Below, one piece after another: positions 1 to 5,970 of a stretch of DNA of 7,900 nucleotides. The stretch spans positions 1-7,900 of the forward strand of contig JBJXGA010000308.1 of assembly GCA_046152955.1 (NCBI GenBank), read 5' to 3'. Position 1 is the stretch's first letter. Each line of letters begins with the position of its first letter. The stretch is from SIAF01 sp046152955. Lineage in GTDB: Bacteria; Planctomycetota; Planctomycetia; Planctomycetales; Planctomycetaceae. The notes beneath the pieces were generated by a model. That model was not told the DNA's origin. It made no database searches and saw only the letters and a list, made by a program, of their open reading frames with translations. The translations under genes and the position numbers were made by a program.

Positions 1-1011
1 CGTTTCGTGTTCCTGGCTGATGAGCGCGACAAAATCCAGTCGGCCGTTTCCGTCCAGATCGACCGTCGGGACGTGGATCGTTCCATGCCGCGAATCGATG
101 ACGCGCAAATCGAACCGTGGCGACTCACCCGAGGTTGACTGATTCTCCAGCAGCAGAATCCGCCCGGTTTTGTGCCAGCCAAATTCGGCCACCACCAGGT
201 CGAGATCCCCATCGCCATCAAAATCTCCCGGCTCGACGTCCGCCACTCGTCCCAGTCCCTCCTGCAACACGATTGATTCGACCGCATCCCCCGTGCCGCG
301 CCGCAGCCAAAGCACGCGCCCTTCGGCATGATCCGCCGGCAAAAAGCTCCCCAGGTCCGCGACCACCAGGTCGAGTTGGCCGTCTCCATCCAGGTCGCAC
401 GGCACGGCATGCGCCGGGTGGCCGGCGTTCGCCAGAACCCGCAATGAAATCGCATCCCGGCGCGGCTGCGACTCGAACAACTCTCCTGTACGCATATCGC
501 ACAGCAACAGTGTCGAGGGTGCTCCCGCCGCCAGCGAATCCCATCGCAGATAAGAAATCGCCGAGCGATCGACTGCCGCGTTGCCGATGCGAGAGGAGGT
601 GGCGCGAAACCGCACGGAGGGAGCGCGGGGGTCGTCTTTCGCCGGGGGGACGGTGATTTCCTCCGGCGCCTGCACGCGGAAGAATTTCACCACGCGATCG
701 ACAGGAGGTACCGCCAGATCGTTTCGCTCCGACTCGGCATAAAACTCAAACCCCTTGCGAACCTCTTCCCGCCAGGCCACCTGCGGGAATGCGGCAGGAG
801 AGGGAACGGCGTGGCAGTTGCCACAGAAGACGGTCACCTCCGCACGGGTCGATTCCAACTCCAGAGGCGCGCCAGTGCTCCCGTCCGGACCAGTCGTCTG
901 GCCATCGCGTGCCCGAAGGTACCAGTACCTTCCACCTGCGGCGGCAGCCAGGACGATTCCCAGCGCCGCCAGCATGGCGATTGGTGCTTTTCTCCCACGG
1001 TCTCTTGTCAT
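1..1011 (-). CDS. FG-GAP/VCBS repeat protein with c-type heme motif (3' end outside window)
   Basis: This reading frame is open from an ATG at 1009-1011 to the left edge, giving 337 residues with no stop. The start MTRDRGRK is basic and is followed by a hydrophobic segment (about residues 11-27), so the protein is probably exported or membrane-anchored. A CGNCH motif (C63, C66, H67) fits covalent heme c attachment. Three aspartate-rich, FG-GAP-like calcium-binding loops follow: DLDGDGQLD at 206, DFDGDGDLD at 263 and DLDGNGRLD at 318. Their spacing of about 55 residues fits successive beta-propeller blades. The start is supported by a strong Shine-Dalgarno (GGAG, 5 bases before ATG) that follows directly on the TAA of the upstream gene. 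Such heme/FG-GAP proteins are known beside PSD1-type genes in Planctomycetota. The substrate is unknown, and the missing C-terminus may hold more blades or an ASPIC-type domain. Confidence 0.87.
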   Translation of the reverse strand, partial: MTRDRGRKAPIAMLAALGIVLAAAAGGRYWYLRARDGQTTGPDGSTGAPLELESTRAEVTVFCGNCHAVPSPAAFPQVAWREEVRKGFEFYAESERNDLAVPPVDRVVKFFRVQAPEEITVPPAKDDPRAPSVRFRATSSRIGNAAVDRSAISYLRWDSLAAGAPSTLLLCDMRTGELFESQPRRDAISLRVLANAGHPAHAVPCDLDGDGQLDLVVADLGSFLPADHAEGRVLWLRRGTGDAVESIVLQEGLGRVADVEPGDFDGDGDLDLVVAEFGWHKTGRILLLENQSTSGESPRFDLRVIDSRHGTIHVPTVDLDGNGRLDFVALISQEHET

Positions 1012-1023
1012 GAACACTCCTTA
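1012..1023 (-). promoter_or_regulatory. Ribosome binding site abutting the upstream stop codon
   Basis: On the minus strand the sequence reads TAAGGAGTGTTC and then ATG. The TAA that ends the large cytochrome protein supplies the first bases of an AAGGAG Shine-Dalgarno, with five bases between GGAG and the ATG. This fixes the start of the FG-GAP protein and suggests that the two genes are cotranscribed and translationally coupled. Confidence 0.75.
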
Positions 1024-4000
1024 GGGACGGGTCACCGCTTCATCCAGATTGAGGAGGACGGAAATCACCGTGGTCCAGGCCGCCAGTTCTGCGACGTTCA
1101 GCCCGGCGCGCGGCCGAAAGTCTCCGACGGAGAGCACCCCCTGGGTGGCCCGAGGGTCGGCGTCGTAGTCCTGACGCTGGGCGGCGAGCAGCGCGAGCAA
1201 CCGGGCGAGTTCGTCGGCATCAGGAACTCGCCCCAGGACACTTCGGCACGCCCGTTGCATCCGCCGTTGGTCGGATTGCGATTCGGTTTCGAGCAGGTGT
1301 GCCGCCAGCCCGCGACTGGCCTCAAGGAAGGCCGGGTCATTCTGCAACACGAGCGCTTGCAGAGGGGTGTTCGTGCGCGACCGTTTCACCAGACAGGTCT
1401 CGCGCGTCGGGCCATCGAACGAGAGCATCGCCGGCGGTGGGGCCTGCCGCTTCCAAAACGTGTAGAGACTCCGCCGATACTGTCCGCGCCCCCGGTCGGG
1501 AACGTAGGACTGTTCGGCGTTGTAGGAGACCGCTTCCCACAATCCCGGCGGCTGCCACGGCTTGACGCTCCGACCTCCCAACTCTTCGACCAGCAGTCCA
1601 CCCACCGCCAGCGCCTGATCCCGGATCGCTTCGGCCGAAAGACGATTCCGCGGACCGCGCGCCAGCAGGCGGTTGTCCGGGTCGCGCTCGCGCAGCGCGG
1701 GGGAGCAGGCGGACGATTGCCGATACGTGGCGCTCGTCACGATCAATCGGTGGAGCGCCTTGACGTCCCAGCCAGTCGCCTCGAACCGCAACGCCAGCCA
1801 GTCGAGCAATTCCGGATGGCTCGGCCATTCCCCCTGGACGCCGAAATCACCGGTCGTCCGCACCAGTCCTTCACCAAAAAACTGCTGCCACCAGCGGTTG
1901 ACCGCAACGCGCGACGTCAGAGGATGCCCCGGAGTGACGAGCCAGCGGGCCAGCCCCAAACGATTGGAAGGCTCGCCAGTGGGCCAGGGAGGGAGAATTC
2001 TCAGAGCGCCGGGGGAGACCTGATCTCCCGGTTTGTCGTACTGACCCCGCTGCAGGATGAACGTGCTGCGGGGGGGCTGCATCTCGCGCATCACCAGCGT
2101 TGTGTGGACCTGGGCATCCAGACCTGCCTCTCGGCGACGCAGCTCCGATAGCCGCTGCCACAAGGCACGCAATTCTTCACTTCCCCGGCGACGAATGTAG
2201 TCCCCCATCAACTGTTGCTTCTGCGCTGCGCTCCGTTTGTCCGCTGCGGTGTGACGAATGGCCTGCACCAGTTCCTCACCATGCCGATCAGCCGCTTCCT
2301 GTGCGGAGAGGTTCTCGGAGTACAATCGCAACTCGTCGATCCGCCCATTCAGCCCCGGCTCCTGGAAAAACCCTCCGACCCGCCAGGGATGCCCGCTGGG
2401 GACTTGGCCAGACAGGCCATCCGCGTGAACCCTCACCGCTTGCGGGAGGCCATCCACAAACACGCCGATGCCGCCGGCGCGACGCAAACCATCATGGACG
2501 ATCGCTACATGCTGCCATCGCCCGGCGACCAGCGGTTCGAGCGCCACGACCGACACCAGACTCTTGTCTGGATCGGCGACCAGCTCCACTGACACATGCA
2601 GCCGCTGCAGCCCGACGCGCAGTCCGCGAAACGGCGCATCCGGCGTCCCGCTGGCGGTGATCGTCGCGCCGCTTTGGGCCAACGGTCGAATCCACAGCGA
2701 GATCGTCCAGGGGCCGTTCACCTCGCCGGCGGCGCTGGCGGGAATCGCCACCTGCTGGCTGCCGTCGAATTCCAGCGCCGATCCCAGAAACCCGTCTTTG
2801 TGGCGAATCGGCCCCACGGCGCTTCCCTCAACCAGTGCGATCCCCGTTCCGCACAAGTCTTTGTCAAAGAGAAACGTCACACGTGGACTCTTCGTCGGCG
2901 TAGTGACGGTGAGAGACTGCGCCTCTTCCTCCGCCAGCGCGGTCACGAGCGCGGGTTCATGCACGGCAAATTGCTGTTCGCAGGCAGTTCGCTCCTGACG
3001 CAAAGTCTCCCTCGCGGCCCGCTCTTCCTCGGTCACCAGCGTCAACGAGGGCTCAGGGGCCACCTCCGAATAAATCAGTCCCTTTTCCGGCAGGTTATTG
3101 AAGCAGGCGAAAATCTGGTAATACTCGCGCTGCGAGATCGGGTCGTATTTGTGATCGTGGCAGCGGGCGCATCCCAGCGTCAGCCCCAGCCAGACGGCGC
3201 CGGTCGTGTCGGTCCGGTCGGCGACGTACTCCAGGCGAAATTCCTCGTCGATGATCCCCGTCTCATTGTTCATCATGTAATTGCGGTGAAATCCGCTGGC
3301 GACCTGCTGTTCGAGCGTCGGCTCCGGCAACAGGTCGCCAGCCAACTGCTCCACAGTAAACTGATCGAACGACTGATTCGCGTTGAGCGCGCGGATCAGT
3401 CCATCCCGCCAGCGCCACATCTTCCGCTCGGCGTCGGTGAAATAGCCGTCCGTGTCGCTGTACCGCGCCGCGTCCAACCAGGGGACCGCCATCTGTTCGC
3501 CATAGCGGGGGGAACCCAGCAGCCCATCCACCACTCGATCCCATGCCCCCGGCGAGTCGTCCGCCAGAAAGGCGTCAAGTTCCTCCTCGGTGGGAGGAAG
3601 TCCCGTCAGGTCGAGCGTCACGCGGCGCAACAGCGTCTCGCGCGACGCCTCGGGAGAAGGGGACAGTCCTTCGGCTTCCAATCGCGCCAATACGTGCCGA
3701 TCGATCGGATTGCGCATCCAAGCCGCCTGCACCACCGCCGGCGTTTGTCCGGCTCTGGGAGGGATGAATGCCCAGTGCGGCTGATACTCAGCCCCGGCGG
3801 CAATCCATTGTCGCAGGCGATCGATTTCGCCGGGGGAAAGCGTCAGTCCCGAATCGGCCGGGGGCATCCTCAAGTCGGGGTCGGGAGATGCGATCCGCTC
3901 GATGAGCAGGCTCTCTTCGGGATGACCGGCTCGAATCACTGGCTTCGGAGTCTTGGGGGCGAGCGCTGCTTGCGGATCATCCAGCCGCAAGTCGGCCTGC

Positions 4001-4206
4001 CGCGTCGCCGGGTCGGGTCCGTGGCAGCGAAAGCACTTATCGGCCAGAATCGGACGGATGTGGCGGTTGAATTTGATCGGGCGCGCCCCTTGATCGGCGC
4101 GTCCCTGAGTCACAGCGGCGGCGACGACGCAACAGACCAGGAATCGCAGCGCGGTGCGCCAGTGCCGAATCCAGATCGCTCTGCGTTGCGGCAATTTCAC
4201 AGTCAA
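1021..4206 (-). CDS. Planctomycete cytochrome C / DUF1549 / LamG / DUF1553 (PSD1) exported protein
   Basis: This protein has 1,061 residues. A basic N-terminus and hydrophobic stretch (about residues 19-33) look like a signal peptide. A PSCyt1 domain follows (about 42-140) with the heme motif CFRCH (C58, C61, H62). DUF1549/PSCyt2 spans about 165-372, with a second heme-like motif CARCH (C346, C349, H350) followed by DHKYDP. A concanavalin A/LamG-like domain lies at about 465-650 (TISLWIRP, WQHVAIVHDG, GRIDELRLY). DUF1553/PSD1 occupies about 745-1050 (GPTRETCLVKR, TNTPLQALVLQND, and the C-terminal LLNLDEAVTRP). These families are hugely expanded in Planctomycetota. Their activity is unknown, although the LamG-like module suggests carbohydrate or surface binding. 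No ATG fits. The start used is TTG (4204-4206) after AAGAGAAA; GTG two codons later is the alternative, and an in-frame TGA lies just upstream. It is the first gene of the pair with the FG-GAP protein. Confidence 0.95.
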   Translation of the reverse strand: MTVKLPQRRAIWIRHWRTALRFLVCCVVAAAVTQGRADQGARPIKFNRHIRPILADKCFRCHGPDPATRQADLRLDDPQAALAPKTPKPVIRAGHPEESLLIERIASPDPDLRMPPADSGLTLSPGEIDRLRQWIAAGAEYQPHWAFIPPRAGQTPAVVQAAWMRNPIDRHVLARLEAEGLSPSPEASRETLLRRVTLDLTGLPPTEEELDAFLADDSPGAWDRVVDGLLGSPRYGEQMAVPWLDAARYSDTDGYFTDAERKMWRWRDGLIRALNANQSFDQFTVEQLAGDLLPEPTLEQQVASGFHRNYMMNNETGIIDEEFRLEYVADRTDTTGAVWLGLTLGCARCHDHKYDPISQREYYQIFACFNNLPEKGLIYSEVAPEPSLTLVTEEERAARETLRQERTACEQQFAVHEPALVTALAEEEAQSLTVTTPTKSPRVTFLFDKDLCGTGIALVEGSAVGPIRHKDGFLGSALEFDGSQQVAIPASAAGEVNGPWTISLWIRPLAQSGATITASGTPDAPFRGLRVGLQRLHVSVELVADPDKSLVSVVALEPLVAGRWQHVAIVHDGLRRAGGIGVFVDGLPQAVRVHADGLSGQVPSGHPWRVGGFFQEPGLNGRIDELRLYSENLSAQEAADRHGEELVQAIRHTAADKRSAAQKQQLMGDYIRRRGSEELRALWQRLSELRRREAGLDAQVHTTLVMREMQPPRSTFILQRGQYDKPGDQVSPGALRILPPWPTGEPSNRLGLARWLVTPGHPLTSRVAVNRWWQQFFGEGLVRTTGDFGVQGEWPSHPELLDWLALRFEATGWDVKALHRLIVTSATYRQSSACSPALRERDPDNRLLARGPRNRLSAEAIRDQALAVGGLLVEELGGRSVKPWQPPGLWEAVSYNAEQSYVPDRGRGQYRRSLYTFWKRQAPPPAMLSFDGPTRETCLVKRSRTNTPLQALVLQNDPAFLEASRGLAAHLLETESQSDQRRMQRACRSVLGRVPDADELARLLALLAAQRQDYDADPRATQGVLSVGDFRPRAGLNVAELAAWTTVISVLLNLDEAVTRP

Positions 4207-4445
4207 TTTCTCTTGGAACCGAAACAGTGGTCAGGCAGCGGAACAATTCCGGGATCAATTCACCGCAATGCCGCGTCGGACGATGGCGCAGACCGGGCAC
4301 ACGCTTGATAATGACAGGTTCGCCACCAATTGACAATTTCGCTTGCGTTTGGCAATGATGAAGGCAGATCGGCTGGTCATTCGGCCGGTCCCTGTGCGGT
4401 GTCCTATTTGGCAGCAATCAATGATTCAAACGATTGAGGTGCGCG
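4207..4445. other. Intergenic region between divergent transcription units
   Basis: This stretch separates the minus-strand cytochrome operon from the plus-strand small genes. No convincing protein homology was seen on either strand. Apart from the candidate back-to-back promoter at 4308-4359 and a small CGGAA/TTCCG stem at 4239-4251, nothing was recognised. Readings that cross it on either strand are extensions of frames antisense to the large cytochrome gene. Confidence 0.6.
4308..4359. promoter_or_regulatory. Possible divergent promoter pair sharing a palindromic -35 region
   Basis: The centre is the near-palindrome AATTGACAATT (4328-4338). On the plus strand TTGACA (4330-4335) is followed after 18 bases by AATGAT (4354-4359), pointing at the small ORF at 4446. 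On the minus strand TTGTCA (4336-4331) is followed after 17 bases by CATTAT (4313-4308), pointing at the cytochrome operon about 100 bases away. The match is to a sigma-70 consensus. Planctomycete promoters are not well characterised, so this is suggestive only. Confidence 0.28.
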
Positions 4446-4586
4446 ATGGGAGTCTGCTTGAAGTGCAAATTGGATCCCTGTCAGTGCGGCGCTGACGATG
4501 AACCCCGTTCCACGCCGCAGTCCAGGGATCAGGACACGTCGCAAAGTCAGGAACAGCGCGAAAAGGAACAAGCTCAGCGGCGCTGA
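4446..4586 (+). CDS. Possible 46-residue four-cysteine (zinc-knuckle-like) protein
   Basis: The frame begins MGVCLKCKLDPCQCGADDE and has C4, C7, C12 and C14 in a C-x2-C-x4-C-x-C arrangement, the pattern of a small metal-binding knuckle. The remaining 30 residues are hydrophilic and rich in Gln, Glu, Asp and Arg. The ATG is preceded by GAGG with six bases of spacing, a better ribosome site than that of the next gene. About two thirds of third codon positions are G or C. A candidate promoter lies upstream and a pair of hairpins lies at the stop codon. No named family was recognised. The competing reading is a 107-residue frame on the opposite strand (4404-4727), which has no recognisable motif. 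The call rests on the cysteine pattern and the ribosome site, so it is moderate. Confidence 0.45.
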   Translation: MGVCLKCKLDPCQCGADDEPRSTPQSRDQDTSQSQEQREKEQAQRR

Positions 4587-4608
4587 ATCCAGCGAATGGC
4601 AATTCGCT
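4581..4608 (+). repeat. Two overlapping, mutually exclusive hairpins at the end of the small ORF
   Basis: The first stem is CGCTG (4581-4585) with CAGCG (4590-4594) and a 4-base loop. The second is AGCGAAT (4591-4597) with ATTCGCT (4602-4608) and loop GGCA. They share AGCG at 4591-4594, so only one can form at a time. The first covers the TGA of the 46-residue frame. No run of T follows, so this is not a classical intrinsic terminator. It could be a weak 3' end or a switch between this frame and the gene at 4693. Confidence 0.4.
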
Positions 4609-4692
4609 TCTGATTGAACTGGCTGTCGCATTCCGTCATACGCTCCCCCGGCACTGGACCGGCGCGACCCGCGACAGAAATGGCTGCCCGAA

Positions 4693-5175
4693 ATGGACCA
4701 GGCACTCGAATGGCGAATCCCCTCCAATCAGGGATGGAACGAAGTCGCATTTCGTCTCATCCGGCACCATCGGTCCGATGGGCTGTTTGAATTCGCCGTC
4801 ACAATGACTGGCCTATTCTGGCCCCGAAACGAGTTGCTGATGAAGCCGACGCAATACGGCGCGCCCGTCGATGATTTCGTCGTCTCGCTCCCCTCTGTGA
4901 TGCTTTCCCACAAGCAATGCGAAGAACTGATCGGGGAATTCGATCGCTGGCTTGAGTCTTACGGTGCATTTGACGTGACGCTCACATCGGAGGAAGTGCC
5001 TGGTCAACTCCTCTGGCTCGAAGTGGAACCAGAGGGCAAGGGCATTTTGGACAAGTACCACCCGGCGCTGACCATCCGCTATTACACGGGAAGAATTGAC
5101 CTGGAAATTGGCTATTTCATCGATCAGTCGTGCATCCGAATCGCACGGGATTCCCTGGCAAGCCTGCTGGACTGA
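4693..5175 (+). CDS. Hypothetical protein, 160 residues, possibly WapI-like
   Basis: This is a soluble, acidic protein with no signal peptide or membrane segment. The apparent order is a beta-rich N-terminal half (FEFAVTMTG at 32-40, DDFVVSLPSVML at 60-71), a helix (HKQCEELIGEFDRWLESYG, 73-91), more strands (FDVTLTSEE, QLLWLEVEPEG, ALTIRYYTG, DLEIGYFI) and a C-terminal helix (ARDSLASLLD). This order is reminiscent of the small WapI-type immunity-like family, but no diagnostic motif was recognised and the resemblance is inference. The ATG at 4693 is the only ATG in the open stretch after an in-frame TGA at 4615-4617, and it lacks a clear Shine-Dalgarno. It lies 106 bases after the small Cys-rich frame and could be cotranscribed with it. 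No partner toxin gene is visible. Length, even composition and plausible secondary structure support a real gene. Confidence 0.72.
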   Translation: MDQALEWRIPSNQGWNEVAFRLIRHHRSDGLFEFAVTMTGLFWPRNELLMKPTQYGAPVDDFVVSLPSVMLSHKQCEELIGEFDRWLESYGAFDVTLTSEEVPGQLLWLEVEPEGKGILDKYHPALTIRYYTGRIDLEIGYFIDQSCIRIARDSLASLLD

Positions 5176-5217
5176 GAAATGCAGACTCGGAAAACGCGGC
5201 CACTGGGTTTCGCAGCA

Positions 5218-5239
5218 TGAGACCTGACCCCGTGGGGCA
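5218..5239 (+). repeat. Short imperfect palindrome, possible dispersed-repeat or mobile-element remnant
   Basis: The sequence reads TGAGACC and then TGACCCCGTGGGGCA (5225-5239). The latter is an imperfect palindrome with a CCC/GGG core, flanking TG/CA and one mismatch. Read on the minus strand, the ACGGGGTCAGGTCTCA string resembles GGGGTCAGGTCT sequences recalled from near REP-type (Y1/IS200-like) transposase genes; this is memory and was not checked. It sits immediately before a truncated kinase gene, as expected for a recombination or insertion scar. Confidence 0.3.
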
Positions 5240-5259
5240 AATTGAACGACGAACAGTAG

Positions 5260-5779
5260 CTAACCCAGGCCGGCGAAATTCTGGGAGCGTTGCGGTTCAA
5301 GGCGCCCGAAACGTTCCGCACCAGCTTTGATGCACGCAGCGAAATCTACAGCCTGGGACTGACGCTCTATGAATTGCTCACGTTGCGGCCGGCCTTTGAC
5401 CAGTGGAACCGCAGTCTCCTTGTCGAACAGCTCACGCAGGCCAATGTCCTCCCATTGAGTTCGGTCAACCCGGACATTTCGAGTGACCTTCAGACCATCG
5501 TCCAGAACGCGATTGATGCCGACCCCGCGAGGCGTTATCAGTCCGCGCAGGAACTGGCCGATGACCTGCGGCGGTTTCTGCAAGATCTGCCGATCCTGGC
5601 GCGCCGCACGACACTGTTTGGCAGGCTGGCGCGGTGGAGTCGGCTCAATCGCGCCGTGGCGGCCTCGTTGGCGGTCACGCTCGTGTTTTGGAAACCAATG
5701 GCGCGGGCAACCACTGCGAAACAGTTCGACACGATCGCCTGGGGTCGCGGAGCGCATCGATTTCCTGCTCGCTGCTTAA
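5260..5779 (+). pseudogene. Ser/Thr protein kinase remnant (C-lobe only)
   Basis: The frame reads LTQAGEILGALRFKAPETF, matching the end of a kinase activation segment (compare TGDxxGTxRYMAPE). The APE triplet is at 5302-5310. It continues into DARSEIYSLGLTLYELLTLRPAFD (subdomain IX, with Glu for the usual Asp) and DADPARRYQSAQELADDLRRFL (subdomain XI). It ends with the juxtamembrane-like ARRTTLFGRLARWSRLNRAVAASLAV typical of planctomycete kinases, which usually precedes a membrane helix. Similarity stops near 5690, inside that helix, and the frame ends at TAA (5777-5779). The ATP-binding lobe, HRD catalytic loop and DFG motif are absent. A TAG at 5257-5259 directly precedes the conserved part; before it the frame reads KLNDEQ, which is consistent with kinase sequence. 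It cannot be an active kinase and is a truncated relic. Confidence 0.82.
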
Positions 5780-5835
5780 GCGCGAATTGAGACACTTTTT
5801 TGAGTGCAGAAATAGCGAAAAACTACAGTTCCAGA

Positions 5836-5841
5836 TATACT
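5836..5841 (+). promoter_or_regulatory. Candidate -10 box for the formyltransferase operon
   Basis: TATACT matches five of six positions of the sigma-70 -10 consensus and lies in an AT-rich patch after the kinase relic. No good -35 sits at the standard distance; TTGAGT at 5800-5805 is too far away. Transcription from here would give a leader of about 120 bases that includes the two stem-loops at 5868-5952. Confidence 0.3.
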
Positions 5842-5867
5842 AAGAGCTCTCCCCATGTGGACGAAAG

Positions 5868-5952
5868 CAGCGTCCGGCACTGCCAACGCAGACGGACGCT
5901 GGTTGCCCGAATCCGCAGGGAGCCGAGTCGCCTCAGCTAATGCACACTCGGC
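5868..5952 (+). promoter_or_regulatory. Structured leader with two stem-loops upstream of the formyltransferase
   Basis: Stem 1 is a perfect 9-bp inverted repeat, CAGCGTCCG (5868-5876) and CGGACGCTG (5893-5901), with a 16-base loop. Stem 2 is a perfect 7-bp repeat, GCCGAGT (5922-5928) and ACTCGGC (5946-5952), with a 17-base loop. Stem 2 ends eight bases before the Shine-Dalgarno at 5961. Neither is followed by a T run, so they do not look like intrinsic terminators. They could be a leader RNA structure controlling the downstream polysaccharide genes, or operator-like repeats. No known riboswitch class and no ops (RfaH-type) sequence was recognised. Confidence 0.45.
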
Positions 5953-5970
5953 AATCGACAAGGAAATGGC

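Noticed and set aside
117..656. 179-residue plus-strand frame, rich in Pro and Arg
   Set aside because: It is antisense to the FG-GAP gene, where the DxDGDG loops show the true coding frame.
811..2151. 446-residue plus-strand open frame
   Set aside because: It is antisense to the cytochrome protein C-terminus and the start of the FG-GAP gene. Its translation has no recognisable domain, whereas the minus strand has clear DUF1553 motifs. It is a by-product of GC-rich coding.
4237..4252. CGGAA-CAA-TTCCG mini-hairpin in the cytochrome leader
   Set aside because: A five-base stem of this kind is expected by chance and has no T run.
2596..4308. 570-residue plus-strand open frame
   Set aside because: It mirrors the N-terminal two thirds of the PSCyt1/DUF1549/LamG gene, is Arg/Gln-rich without motifs, and has no ribosome site. 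The minus strand is convincingly coding.
4421..4495. 24-codon frame starting MIQTIEVRDG upstream of and overlapping the small Cys-rich ORF
   Set aside because: It is too short, has no clear ribosome site and no features. It could be a leader peptide but nothing supports that.
4404..4727. 107-residue minus-strand frame with a hydrophobic stretch (PLSLFLFALFLTL)
   Set aside because: It has no family resemblance, it overlaps the start of the 160-residue gene, and the opposite strand has a Cys-rich frame with a better ribosome site. It cannot be fully excluded.
5769..5801. Stem TCGC/GCGA around GCTTAAGC with a later run of six T
   Set aside because: The stem has a bulge and the T run begins 10 bases after it, so it does not meet the intrinsic-terminator pattern.
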